From Reticulitermes lucifugus (taxonomy: Eukaryota > Arthropoda > Insecta > Blattodea > Rhinotermitidae): a stretch of 64,000 bases of DNA. The notes under the pieces are model-generated. The model ran no database searches. It saw only the letters and a program-made list of their open reading frames with translations, and was not told the origin of the DNA. Positions 12,401-24,451 of the stretch are shown here, one piece after another (position 1 is the stretch's first letter; each line of letters opens with the position of its first letter). The translations under genes were made by a program, and so were the position numbers. The stretch lies in contig JAKCWW010000834.1 of assembly GCA_026260175.1 (NCBI GenBank), forward strand, positions 26,069 through 90,068. The letters are read 5' to 3'.

Positions 12401-13889
12401 TTGGCTGGAGTAGATAAGAGAAAATTTTGGACCCCACTTTCACCACCTCTGGTGTCGTAAGCTGAATGTAATAATCCGTAATGCTCTAAATTAGCTGATT
12501 ATAAGTCACTTGAGTGAGGAGTAATCCAGTTAGAAAAAGTAGCAGTCAGACAAAGAAATATTTCGCTTAAGTCCTTTGTTTTCAACACAGTAGATGAAAT
12601 TACAAAAATCCTTCTTCTTTTGAAGTAGGTTTGGAGCATGTTTCAGAAACAAATGGGATTAAATGTAAGTTGCGTCTTAAGTTAATCAAACCTTCTATAA
12701 AATATGACTATTTTCCTTCGTGTGAAAGGTGCTTACTTCATCCATCATGTGTCGGTAGTATTCGCTTACGTATTTCGCTTCCTGCCCCACAGATAATATT
12801 CTGTTACGCTGAAGGCTGTCGGTAGTGGAGCGATAGGAATCATATCAGCGGACTGTCCATTGAGAGGCCAAAACGCTTCACTGGAATTGATGAAGCACAC
12901 AATGAGCCACACAGGAGAAAATCTTAGCACAAATTATATTTTTACATTAACACAAAAACTTAGGCACAGAGACTGGTAAACAGAAACATTTTCTTTAAGT
13001 GAATTAATTTTATTTCTTTTATTCCAGTCAAGTGTTGAAGGATGAAGGTACGTAGAGTTATACGAAATTATTTGAATAGAGCACATTGAATGAAATGACT
13101 TTAAATTATTTTGTAACGAAATATGGGCTACCTCACCATAACACTGAATATGAATGTGTTCAAGATTACCATAATTGTGAAATTTCGGTTTAGTGTATAT
13201 CCCTTCCGTCACGGAAACTTTAACAGGCGGATATATGCTTCTGTACAGCATTTGTGATCATCCACTCTGCACGAAGCAAAGGAACTCTATCCTATTATGC
13301 TAATCTCTATTTAGAGGAGTGACACAGATTCTTCTATCTTCAACGTATAATCTTCCTCTCTTGTAGTTCTCCTTCTTCACTTCTCCCTTCGTCTTGATAT
13401 TCTTTACCGGTTGCTTGTCCTTCTGTAAGCTGAATTCATATTCTCAAACTCCCTCGGCGCCTGCAAATGTAGGACCTATCTACAGAAGGCTGCATTGGTA
13501 ACTCATTTAAATTATGTCTGAAGTGTTCAGGGAAGAACGGTGCAGGGGGGCGGAGAAGAGTCAAGTCCAATCTTCATACCTTTCTCACTAGGCTTTATCT
13601 ATTAAGGTATAAATTAACAGCTTGAATTATTGTCGCCACTACACATATTGTTTTTCCTCTTACCAATGTCTGCTGACATGTCTGCTCGTCTTATACTCCG
13701 CATCTTCAGTGGCTGCTTAATGGTGCTGCATCTTTTTTACTACATGTAACAGAAACATGTAACTGAAAATGTCAAGATTGGATGCATTAAGCATGTAGGC
13801 AATGTAAAGGAAAGCAACTTATTTACTAAAAACATTCAAAGGGGTTTCAATAAGTTTTATATGTCCCGTGCATTAATCAGATGTGTACA
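9411..13889. other. No gene recognised (4.5 kb)
   Basis: The longest frames are 12934-13251 (-), 105 codons, and an open stretch at about 11290-11615 (+), roughly 107 codons if a non-ATG start is allowed. Neither resembles a known family. The second is somewhat richer in G and C than its surroundings. A B-box-like GTTCGAATTC near 10537 has no convincing A box. Confidence 0.5.
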
Positions 13890-14010
13890 ATTTTTAAAAA
13901 GACCAACAAATGCACTTGATTGTATGAATGTAATTTTATTACATAGCGGATACTATGTAATAAAATTACATTCATACACTCAAGTTCATTTGTTGGTCTT
14001 TTTTAAAAAT
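13890..14010. repeat. Near-perfect long hairpin (57-bp arms, 6-bp loop)
   Basis: The left arm (13890-13946) runs through TTTTTAAAAAGACCAACAAA to TAATTTTATTACATAG. The loop is CGGATA (13947-13952). The right arm (13953-14010) returns CTATGTAATAAAATTACATT and ends GGTCTTTTTTAAAAAT. I see only two or three mismatches (around AATCAAGTGC against ACTCAAGTTC) and one extra T. The 10-mer GTTTCAATAA occurs on both sides (13844 and 14022) but not immediately flanking. It could be a small inverted-repeat transposon (MITE) or a transcribed hairpin. Confidence 0.9.
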
Positions 14011-14869
14011 TTTATTTGCGTGTTTCAATAAATTTACATACAAACCCAAAAATTAATTGTTACGTTTTAATTGCTACATAAAAGAGCTACTTCCCTTTTA
14101 TTATGGAAATCTAAGTTTCATCACAGTGCTAAGCACAATCGATTTTTTCTAGAGAAAGCACTTGTAAAGCCAGAATTATTTATAATCTTTTTATAAAAGG
14201 CTTAACCAACCAAGAATCATCTTCTCCGTAACTTTCCAGGCGACAATGGAAAGAATAAACTCATAAACACATATCAAGTTTTAGGTTAAACGGATAAATA
14301 TTTAACTGCATGAAGCTGAGTCATTACAGAGACTATTGTTCTCGCTTAACTCCTGAAGAAATTCTGTCTTGTTCACAACAGCCCAGCCCAATACCTGTCC
14401 TGAAAATTTGAAGAAACCCTTAAAATTTTTATGTGTTTTAAACAAAAATGTTTTTACTTTGGGTATTCCGGTTAATGTTCGTATTTCTTTCGGCAGTACT
14501 GAGATTGAAACTCTGAATAAAAGAACATAAATTCTGTCACAGGTGTGAGGAAATGAGTACCACGAATGAGAGATAAAAATCTGTTTTTCACATCTTATTT
14601 TCGTGAAGTTTTAACAGTCTTATAATACTTTATAAATGTCGTGCTACTTAGTGAGGTATTAATTTTGTTTTCCTAATTGTGAAAGAAATGGGACAGAATA
14701 ATGAAGGAAATCAGGTCCGTTTCGCGTAAATACTTGCATAGAATCACACAGACTTGTGAAATAATATGGCGCAGAAATTCAATGGTAGGCCTTTTAAAGG
14801 TCAGTAATATTTTATGATAGTCACATAAAGTCATTACTTCTATACTAGCCAAAATGAAAAGTTCAGAAA
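14011..14869. other. No gene recognised
   Basis: Very AT-rich sequence with frequent stops in all frames. No repeat landmark seen. Confidence 0.5.
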
Positions 14870-15140
14870 AATTGTAAGAATTTTAAGACACATTATTTCA
14901 TTGAGTAGAAAATTTTAAATTACATAAAATTAATATTACTTTATGACAAGATTTATTCATAAGCACCAAATACATTCGAAATATCAGCCAAACATTTTAT
15001 TGTAAATATTGAAAATTGTTTAAGACGCATTAATTCATTGACAAAGAAGTTGTAAGTTACATTAAAATTAATATTTATGATGCAAAATTTATTCATAAAC
15101 ACAAATTCCGTGTAATATATCAGTCAAAATATTATTCAGC
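14870..15140. repeat. Diverged tandem duplication, unit ~137 bp
   Basis: Two head-to-tail units can be aligned. TTAAGACACATTATTTCATT at 14883 corresponds to TTAAGACGCATTAATTCATT at 15020. Both continue to AAAATTAATATT and TTTATTCATAA, then to ATATCAG(C/T)CAAA. The period is about 137 bp with many substitutions and small indels, so it is old. Confidence 0.75.
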
Positions 15141-18100
15141 TCCTCTCGATTAAATATTATTTGATTGTTAAATTACACCTTATGTAATATTGGGCGAGTT
15201 AACTTGCATATTCTTGCAAGTCTGGTAAAAAATATATGGTCAGAAATCGTAAAACCTTTATGAAATTTCAAGATAAATTTTCTCTCCCTATGAAAAATAA
15301 ATTCGTACTTGGGCATTCAAGTCCTGAAGGATTTATGCCGTGTCGACTAATGAGTATTTACCAAAGTTTCGAGGGATCTTAGTGCCCTTATCTTCAATGT
15401 CAAACAGTCCGGAAATTATGTTTGGTTCCGAAGACAATGAAGTACACATCAGTCTAACTGCGGTAACATGAAGTAAACATAATCAGTTTGACCGCGGTAA
15501 CACCTTACCAATTGGTATGTTGTAACATCCCGGAAGACTTGATTCTTTTCACCATCGCAGTAAGAACCAAAAATCTCGCATTTCTTTTGTGTCTGTCGCG
15601 AAGTCTGAAAGTTTTCTACTTACCTGAAAGTGCCGAGGACGATGCTAGTATGGTATAGCGCACAGTACAAGAGATGTTTTTCTCTCTGTACATACAAATT
15701 TATAGAGGAAACTGTGGAGATGCATGTTTTTCGCCTTCTAAATAATACGTAACCAATTCTGTCCATAAATACATCTCAGTGAAATGCAAGAAACATTGCC
15801 ACGAACTGCTTTTTTGAGAGGTATAAATTTTTCATTGCTGCTGAGGTTGGTATTATCACTGTGGAAACGAGTTGGCGTTTCTCATTTGTAATAAACCTCA
15901 CGCTCATATTTTTTGTGTTTCGTTTGGTAGCGATTCTCCCCATGGAGGGTAAACACACAGTACCCAAAAAATACTTGAATTTACCGCAAACAAATATTTC
16001 TAAATGCATTCGGCATACCACATTGTGTAGTTCTATAGAAAGACTTGCTGCAGATTACAAGCTGTATTTTGAAAGGAATGAGAGAATATTCGAAACAGTA
16101 GGGTATGAAGGGAAGTCAAAAGCAGGAACAATAGTTTGAAGTACCAATAGCAAAAAGATTGAATTTGGTATTGTCTTGTGTAAATAATGAAATTAAGTTT
16201 GTTAAAATGTTTTCTGTCATATTAACTATCATTGGAATTAAGGCGCAGGATGTGTAGCATATACTTAATGGACAAGTTTAGAGTGTCACAGGCGCATTTC
16301 CGAAAAAACAAGACACGTCTGGAATTAATTTGTTGCGTACAAATCACTTTATTTTATTTATCACAAAGTATCGCAGTTACTTTCAGAATGCAAAGGTATC
16401 ATCCGAAACAATGGAATCATATCTGCCATTATATTTCTCTGCAGTCACTAACCATTTTGCTTGCTAAGATATAACAGTTATTACACTAAGAATTTGTTGG
16501 ATAAAATTAATTTTTTGTCATTCCATAATAAATAATTCTAATTTTAGAGGAGTCAGAAAAAAAGTTGACTGATCCTCAATAAACTTACATTTAAGTATGT
16601 TATGTTTTTACGAAAATATAAGGAGAAGCAATTTTTGTGCATACATAATTTTGACATAAAGTTTGTCTCTAACCCAACTGTCTAGTAACGCGGGGATCTC
16701 AGTTTGACGACTTTTGTGGGTTATGACAAATTGCCGGTAATGAGCGATATAATAAATTAATATTAACTGACTTTTTAGAATATTGATTCTCGGCATACAA
16801 TAATTCTAACGCAGAAAGTAAATATAGAAACATTTGTCGAAATGTGTGGCAAAATAGTATATTTCAGATTAATAAGAGAAGTTAAACTACAACGAATATT
16901 AGAAAATGTGGCTAGTAGAAATGTAAAGGAAAGGAAGTGATTCCGTGTCTAGTGTAATGAAACAACTTCATTCGGCGTCCTTTGTTCTACGCGCGCACAC
17001 ATATTTTTCTGACAGGCATTCAAAATTTTTGGTAGCCAGCTTTGAATTTGCAAAATATTTCATGTAATAAAATGCAATAAAATAAACTTATATATAGGAA
17101 CAATAATTCTGTTCAAATATTATTTTTTAACTTCCGGTTATTTCTGTATGCTCCTCATCTTTACTGTGCAATTTTTATTATCCGAAATTTAGATTACTGC
17201 TTCTATTTTTCACGCATCGTGTCATCAGTCAAATATTATATTGGTTAGTCCCCCATGATCATGCTTTGCCAGTACTTAATTTTATTCCACGACAAATCTC
17301 AGTTCAAACCATGCAGTGCCTATGACATTGGCTTCTCTAATTAGAAGCGGTACAGTACAAGACTTTGATAGAAACAAAAAAACAGATGGTTTTGTTAATT
17401 TTAACCGTGAGATTAATTTTGTCTTTGAGTTTCAAAGTCTGCCTTGAAAAGCTGAATCAGTAATTTGATCATGGGACTCATCGTGTTATGTAATCCAAAG
17501 GCTCATACACATGTCTGCAGAACCACGACATATCTCCCTACTTCCAGAGATAATGCGTGTCCATATTTTCGGAACTAAGTCCTTTAAGATCACTTAAATA
17601 AAATTCCTTGACTCTCGTAATAGCTTCCAAAATTATGCGTTCCATTGAGATTCTGTGACCAAAGTTATATACCAATTCCTTCTTTGCCCTATTCCTTTTG
17701 CTTCTCCCTCTCATCTCATTCTTCTTCACAGCCCTAAAAATGTTAAGAGAAGAGTACGCTGACCAATTAAACTATCATACTTTGAAACGTAAAATGATTA
17801 TTTGAATGAATTCACTTCGAGTTCTGTGAAGGACAATCTATTTTGGAGTGCGGCAGAAGACATTTTACCACTGATTAATACAAAAGTTCAAACGTGACGT
17901 GTGGCATGCAACACCTCTTCGGTGTTTAAACACCAGAAACACTTACTTGGGCAGAGTGGCGTCGCGAATCTTTGCCATGAGAGTAATGTTTGCCTCTCGA
18001 ATAATGAATCTTTCCCTCATTAAGAGGGATCTCGTACATATAATTATCTAAATCTTCTCACTGCAGCACAAGTTGCTGGCAGGGCGCATGCTCAGTCGGA

Positions 18101-19140
18101 CCTTCGTAAACTCTGCATAGCTACGCATCGTCATTCTCCTTTGTCTCCGTTTTTCACTCTTGACTCCTTTTAGATGGTGTTGGTGGCTATAGAAATAAAC
18201 ATTTCGCGACATGCCTGGATCTGTAATAGAAGCAAAATGGTTTAATCTCGTCGCGGAGAAACAATACCATGTTATTAAATTGCTATTTGTGTTGTGAATC
18301 CTTGTGTACTCTCACCTAGACTTACTCTATTCTACTGGAAGTTTGCGTTTGAGAATGAAGTGACCCAGCTTTTATGGCAGAAAAAAAAGATTTGAAAAGG
18401 GGGGAAAAAGTTGGTTAAAAGCAAAAACACGAACAATAAAATGTCTTTGACAACAAAATGGCAATTTGCGCCAGTTGTTGTGGTATTATTTGATATGAGA
18501 AGACTATATTGTACAACTTTCTTTGAGAGAAATATTTTAAATGGCGAATTTAAAATTATGTAAATGGAAGTGGTCATGTCATATTCTAAATTACTACCCC
18601 ACGATATGCCTGATGGGTCCTCATCAATCCAAGAAGTTCCCAGTCATACAAAAGGCCTCTGTGCCAAGAATTGGACAGGAACGTCCAGAACACAAAAATT
18701 CTAACATTTGACTCTTATATTCAGAGCTTTTCTTTTAAATTGCGACATTTACGTCATCGTTATCATCATCATCATATAGGCCCGATTTCCTATAAATTTG
18801 CTTACATATTGCTGTGTTCTGGAACTTTTATGCGTGACGTTTCTGTCGGTATGTAGTACATGCTTTTATTAAGACTTGAAACTAGACATGAGTCAGCATA
18901 CCTCTGTAAAGCAAATTTCTGCCTCCAGAACGACCGGTCTTCAATTCCCGGACTGTTGAAATGTCTTCGTTTTTTTCACGCTAACCCAAAATCTGCGCCC
19001 AGTCCACTGCTTACGAGTATGCTGGATTCTTTCTGCTGGGAAATAGCGGCCTTAGAGTGAGGGTGACCAGTGGCTCCATATGGCTTTGAAGCTAAGAAAG
19101 GCGAAGTTTCAGTTCTGTTTCCTCGTGTGCGCCTTTGTGA
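15141..19140. other. No gene recognised (4 kb)
   Basis: Open frames are at most 92 codons (15861-16139, +) and none is recognisable. A short direct repeat is present: ATCAGTCTAACTGCGGTAAC near 15448 and ATCAGTTTGACCGCGGTAAC near 15482. Confidence 0.55.
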
Positions 19141-19400
19141 GCCGGGATAGCGTTGTCTGTACAGCGATTTGCTATGGACTGGACGGTCCGGTAATCGAAT
19201 CACTTCCAGACTGACTCTAGAGCCCACCCAGTCTCCTATACAATGGGTACAGGGTTATTACTGGGGTTAAAGTGACCGGGGCGTGGAGTTTACCCTCTAA
19301 CACCAAGGTTGAAGAGATAGTAGAGCTACACTTCTACTCTCCCTCTGTGCCTTCTTGGCAGGTAATATGGTGACATTTATCTTTATCTATACACCTTTAA
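19141..19400 (+). mobile_element. tRNA-derived SINE, copy B
   Basis: The head GATAGCGTTGTCTGTACAGC (A-box region, about 19146) is followed by CGGTAATCGAATCAC (B-box region, 19189-19202), a plausible tRNA-like promoter pair. The body reads GCCCACCCAGTCTCCTATAC near 19223, GTTAAAGTGACCGGGGCGTG near 19266 and TGCCTTCTTGGCAGG near 19348. It ends in a pyrimidine-rich ATTTATCTTTATC..CACCTTTA tail. It shares all of these with the copies at 8290 and 9130, which is the main evidence that this is a mobile family. Confidence 0.7.
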
Positions 19401-19478
19401 TTAGTTGAGGTCAGTGAGAGGACAAATTTGCCTTTCATATTAGCAGTAATAAGTTTTAACTTTAAACACAGAATTACA

Positions 19479-19546
19479 GTGAAAATTTGTATAAAATATA
19501 TTCTATACAAAAAGCTTTGTAGGATATATTCTATACAAATTTTCAC
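19479..19546. repeat. AT-rich hairpin (about 30-bp arms)
   Basis: Left arm GTGAAAATTTGTATAAAATA.. (19479-19510) pairs with right arm ..TATACAAATTTTCAC (19517-19546) across a 6-nt loop. I see two mismatches and a small length difference near the loop. Palindromic open frames on both strands here are shadows of this symmetry. Confidence 0.85.
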
Positions 19547-21064
19547 TCCAAAGAAACATACTTTTTCTGACTGTACTCTTCGAACAAGGGCACAAATTTG
19601 TTTATTCACTTGGCAGGCATGGAGAGTTTACATTCAGGTTATTAACTGATTACAAATAGGATTGCTGTCTTACACGTTAATCGACGTACCTTGACACACA
19701 GAAACCCGTACGTAGAAACACAGCGTAAGAAGTGTCTATATTTAGTTGACAGCAGAATGTAGACGCTCGCCCGATATTGACTGCCGGCTCACCTCCCGCT
19801 GAGCAGTTCTCTCCCCTTCTGCAGCCCCTATTCATCATCCAGCGTAAGAAGAAGGAAATTGTGACTGATTGAAAGCGTGCATGGCGACGACATGTTTGCA
19901 TCTGACTCCGCGTTTTCACCGTGTGCAGAATATTGTTTCTCTCTTTTTATGTTCTGAATCAAACCCTCCTTCTTCGTATCTGAAATAAGCAATACTTCAC
20001 TGCTGGCACGTTTACTCTTTCCGTTTTATACTTTAATTCTAGATCTTTAATATAAAGACTTGACTCTTTATTTCTACCAGGCACGCAGGGGATTTTCCAT
20101 AAATATACAATATCTCTACACACTTCATTAATACACAACGTATTTTTTTTCCGGGTTCATCAGTACTACATCCCCTTACGTACGCGGGCCCATTTAAGTA
20201 CCTGTTAGACTTAGGAGCATAATGTCGCATTGGCCTCTGCAATTATAAGGTGAATTATATACGTACAGGTAATTTGTACCCAAGTAAAGCATACACAGTT
20301 CTCAATATCTGTACTGAAATATATGCTATGACACATCTTGCACAAGAACACCCAAAGGAACTGAACTTTTCATTCTTGTCAATTCACAAGAAGACGAGAA
20401 CGGAAAATTATCATACTTATTTTATACAGATGTCTAATAACTTCTTGAAAAATGAAAAAAAGTGACAGCGTCAATTATTTATAAGAGTTAGGAACAAATC
20501 AAATTATAAAGATGAAGACACAAAATTCGAGAAATGGTAGATTCTATACTTCTCAAAAACTTTTTTCTACATGCACTTAAACTTCAGGGTCACGCGTATT
20601 TTATTTTCAGTTTGTATGCGTGTGATACTTGGAATCTTACTGTAAGAGACGACCATAGCTCGAAGGTGTACTTATTTGGTAAAAGAGACTCGATATGGAA
20701 GGAGTAAAGTAAGGCTAGGCAAATGACGTTAATTAATTAAGTGCTTCATAATTTGCACTCGTACCAGATATAAAGGTAGTCAAATTAAGGAGCACGAAAT
20801 AAGCGAGCCGTGAAGCACCTATGAGAGAACTAGAGAATTATACAAAACTTTCAAACGAAAAACCAGAAAAGAAAAAACAAATAGAAGATTTAAAAATATT
20901 CTCAGCTCTCTGCGGTATGGAGTGGTTTAAAGTAAATATGAAGATTTATTTTCTCCTTTACAAAATACAGGATACGATTCAATTAATAAAACCAGATGAT
21001 TAATGGTGTTTGTTTTCAAAATCACACACAACACTTAGATACAAGATAGGAAAAAATACAGAAT
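19547..21064. other. No gene recognised
   Basis: No coding, RNA or repeat signal beyond short AT-rich frames of at most 80 codons. Confidence 0.5.
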
Positions 21065-21200
21065 TTTTAGGCATGTTTGCAAAATTGCGAAAAGGGACTA
21101 TTAATTTTATTATAGCTTTCTGTCCGCATGGAATAACTCAGATTCCACTGAACGGATTTTTATGAAATCTGATATTTCAACATTTTTCGAAACTCTCGAT
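21065..21200 (-). repeat. Dispersed repeat, copy 2
   Basis: The minus strand reads TATCAGATTTCATAAAAATC, then GAGTTATTCCATGCGGAC, then CCCTTTTCGCAATTTTGC. The same landmarks occur in the same order at 62010-62180 on the plus strand (AAAATCCGTCCAGTACGAGC, GAGTTATTCCATGCGGAT, CGCTTTTCGCAATTTTGCG). This copy has lost the GACGGACGGACAGA-rich middle of the other. Element class is not determined. Confidence 0.7.
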
Positions 21201-21732
21201 AAAATTCAGGTTTCGTTAAAATCGGCCAAAAATAACAGATACTTTGCATGAAGACGTATATACATTTATGATAATATCTCGCTAAATTCTTCTTGAAATT
21301 ATAAATTGTTGAGACAATAATGTAGCGAAATCAAAATACACGTTTTGTATTCAATAACATTTTTCCGAAAACAGGTCCATTTATGAGATAATGTGGAAAA
21401 ATATGGGACAGCCATATAAGCCATACATGACAATATAATGCTGCGTAGAAAAGATGCGATTTGCATGCAGGTTAACTAAGGCAAGAATACAGACACACAT
21501 TCATAATATTGAATACTTATTTCTTCATATTCGATTAATTCCTTCTAATCTCGTAAAATGTTTTACGGCAACGCTTACAAAAATTGAGAAGCTGTGCAGT
21601 GACTTATCTGCAATTACGAACTGTTTAGCCAAATGATTGTATAAAGAAGACCTTGAGCAAACGAACATTATTTTCACAATTCCAATCTTTACAGAATAAA
21701 CACAACACTATCTTCATACTTCTTTTATTATC
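21201..21732. other. No gene recognised; flank of a hammerhead-bearing repeat
   Basis: AT-rich sequence. The right part (about 21620-21732) is probably the downstream arm of the repeat that carries the ribozyme motif at 21733, since it reads on without a break. The boundaries are not visible. Confidence 0.4.
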
Positions 21733-21778
21733 CGACGACATGTTTCGGCCGCGTAGGCTGGCGATCATCAGGTAGAAA
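21733..21778 (-). ncRNA. Hammerhead-ribozyme-like motif (PLE type)
   Basis: The minus strand has an intact CTGATGA core, then TC, a GCC/GGC stem II with a loop, CGAAAC, a palindromic ACATGT stem III and the cleavage triplet GTC. Stem I is weak: only the first two pairs (AC/GT) form. The layout matches the other motifs in the window and the minimal type-I hammerheads reported from Penelope-like elements. The weak stem I and short stem III make self-cleavage as a single copy doubtful. Confidence 0.55.
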
Positions 21779-22594
21779 CTCACAAAATCATTAAAGAAAA
21801 ATATATGTTGAGGTGAAGGCATTCCCTTTGCAGATAAAAATTGAAATTATAAAATTATGAGGACGTATAATTACTTATCATTCCCCATAAGGAATAATAT
21901 ACTATTTACATATGTTTCCGTAGTTTAAAATCGCCTGAGTGTAGCCATTACAATATTTTGGATGGAAGAGATCTCTATATTTTAATTAAAGAGTGAGTAG
22001 TGGCTCAGTTCAATAGTGTGTAGGCAATCTTATTATAAACGTTATATTTATAGACGGTGTAGTAGCTTCTGTTGAAAGGGACGTTTCTAGATTTCTTTTT
22101 TGATGAAAAACGCTGTGTAAGTTAGGCGGCTTTATGATCATTTTTGTATAGGACCTAGTGTTTATTTACTCTTCACAGGTAATGAAGTATAAGATGCAGT
22201 GATATGTATGTGTATAATGTGCAGAATTACGTACACGCTCGCAGATGTTTTTGTTTCAAGTTCAGTCCACAGTATCCGTACAGAGGAGAGGGTAATATTA
22301 AAATGAATTTTAAATTGGGTGTGAAGGAGTGAATTTGATTTGTTTGGCTCAGAATGGAAAAAATGGCGAATTTTTGTGAATACGCTTACTGAATTTCTGT
22401 TTCCTTAGAGGGTGAAAAATATTGTGAGTTGCTTCACTGTATTCGGTTTCTAAAGAACGGATTTCCTGCATGGAATTGTTATTAGTGAATCAGGCATGAT
22501 GTGGCACTGACAGATTGTACATAAATCGCGGTGAGGTAAGAAGAATTCAAATAGGATATTGACTATTTTCTTAGTGTGACACAGAAATCAGTTT
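21779..22594. other. No gene recognised
   Basis: AT-rich, with no coding frame or recognisable repeat. It may belong to the repeat that carries the motif at 21733, but I cannot show its ends. Confidence 0.45.
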
Positions 22595-22875
22595 GGGGAC
22601 CCTTGTGGTATTGCACAGGCTCTTAAAAATACCGTCTCTGAGGGTGTAAACGTGATAGTGTAATTGTGTTTCCCGTTTACAGTGCCCTTAAGTGTTGCAG
22701 GCTGCACTAAATTTGACGTTAGTGCAGCTGTGTTGTTTTCAGGACCCGTGTAATATTTAAGATACTCTTGCAAATGCTGTCTCTGAGGCTGTAAACGTGA
22801 TAGTGTAATTTTATTCCCCCCTTTACCTTATTCTTAAAGGTTGTAGACTGCTCTAGATTTGAAGATATACGCACA
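22595..22875. repeat. Diverged tandem duplication, unit ~145 bp
   Basis: Unit 1 starts GGGGACCCTTGTGG and unit 2 starts TCAGGACCCGTGTAA. Both contain TGTCTCTGAGG or GTCTCTGAGG followed by TGTAAACGTGATAGTGTAAT (22645 and 22790), and later GTTG(C/T)AG(G/A)CTGC and AGATTTGA or AAATTTGA. The period is 145 bp. Confidence 0.85.
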
Positions 22876-22934
22876 TGAGTTGATAAGGATTGAATTTTTC
22901 CTACGTACGACGCAATGTCGATAGGTAAGAGTTA

Positions 22935-22976
22935 CTGACGTTTCGCAGGAGCTTGCTGCCACTCTCTTAGGGGTAG
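22935..22976 (-). ncRNA. Possible decayed hammerhead-like motif
   Basis: The minus strand has GTGGCAGC, loop, CTCCTGC as a stem II, then GAAACGTC with the palindromic ACGT stem III and GTC triplet. Flanking TAAGAG and CTCTTA can pair as stem I. The CTGANGA core is replaced by CTAAGAGAG, so the resemblance is partial and any activity unlikely. Confidence 0.28.
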
Positions 22977-24260
22977 TCCAAAGCAGTTTCCGTGGATCTT
23001 CCTCATGTGTCTGTGGCTGTCAGTTAATAGGATGTATTTATTAATGCTTGAATATAATAATCTCTTTTCTGTTACATTTTCTGTTACCTTGTTATGAAAA
23101 TCAAATTACTGTACTGAATTTTAAGTGTCTTAGCCGTTCATGGTCTAACTTACCATATACCACAGTCTGCAAGCTGACAGTAGGTAGTCACCGAATTCCT
23201 GTAGGCATGTTAGCTGATAACCCAACGGATGAGATGTGAAACCGTACGTGACAGTATAATTAAAAATTTTAATTTTGAAAATTCATCTAAATTTTGTATA
23301 ACTACAGTTTTTTACCTCACACAGAACATAGTGTGCTTCCATTAGAAAGACCAGCCGGCTAATTCTGCCTCAGGAAATAATTGGCATTTAGTGCGGGAAT
23401 CATGCGTAAGGAGTTTGGTTAAATGCAAAGTTTCATAACGTAACAGGAAGTTGTTTATATTTTTACCACTGGGCTGTAAATGGTGAAGCATTCTTATAGC
23501 AATATTACCGTAACCGCAGTACCGGATATGGCAAAACCTTTAACGATCTCGGAAAATTTAAGTCAATTTCCTTATCTGATCCATTCTCCTATTTTTCACA
23601 TATGGCTCACAATTTTGCATAGGCGGACGTTACGTCACTTTCCAAAAGGTAGACATGCTGATGGCTTAATGCTGTGCTACAGTTGACTCTTCCTTTCTTC
23701 GAGTCCCTGAGCGGATACAGGATGTATAGTTCAATATTTCTCAGTTATGGTCATCAGATGCATTCGTAGTAAAAGGCCATCAAATAAATTGCAGAATTAA
23801 GATCTGAAGTTACGAGTGTTATGCTGTAGCATCTTATTCTTATGGCCGAATCAGGAGTGGCTGTTTGTGTGAAATATGACATATTTTACAGGACTTATTT
23901 TTCTATTGTTTATTTGTAGCAGTATCCTTTCGAAAAATATTTAAAATAAATCTCCCGCAATTCTACTCGTCTATTTAACAGCCTGAATATCAAAACGCCT
24001 AATGATACAAAAACTAATATTCAGTCCTCTGCTTCGTGGTAATTGAAAGTAAAAAATTAACCTAATTTATTTTGAAAAACGTGTAATTGTTTTAAACACA
24101 CATCATGAAACAGACTTTTATGGTTTGAGGTGATTCATCTCGTTATGTTACAACAAAAACAGAGAAGCACTTTTTTGCGTTTTCATCCCGTTGTGTTAGA
24201 TATAACAACAGTGGAAATACAATGCCTTCAACACAATTAGTAAGTGTTGTATCTTTAATT
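22977..24260. other. No gene recognised
   Basis: Open frames are at most 68 codons, with no recognisable product or repeat. Confidence 0.5.
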
Positions 24261-24300
24261 TGGCAACATGTTTCGACTTCAGAGGGCCATCTTCAGGCCA
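24261..24300 (-). ncRNA. Hammerhead-ribozyme-like motif (PLE type)
   Basis: The minus strand has stem I TGGC, core CTGAAGA (24290-24296), an extra T, stem II GGC..GTC (one G-U pair), GAAAC, the ACATGT palindrome, cleavage position T, then GCCA closing stem I. All conserved core bases are present. Stem II is short and the triplet is GTT rather than GTC. A decayed motif in the opposite direction lies 150 bp to the right. Confidence 0.6.
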
Positions 24301-24451
24301 GTAATATAAAGTACGTAAAAGGAATTGTGTAAAATTTTATTAAGTTAAGTAAATTGTACACAATAACTTTCACGTATTTTATACCACTGGCCTCTCTTAC
24401 TAGAGAACCAATATTCTTCCATCAGACACAACAGGATATTAAAAAGAAACT

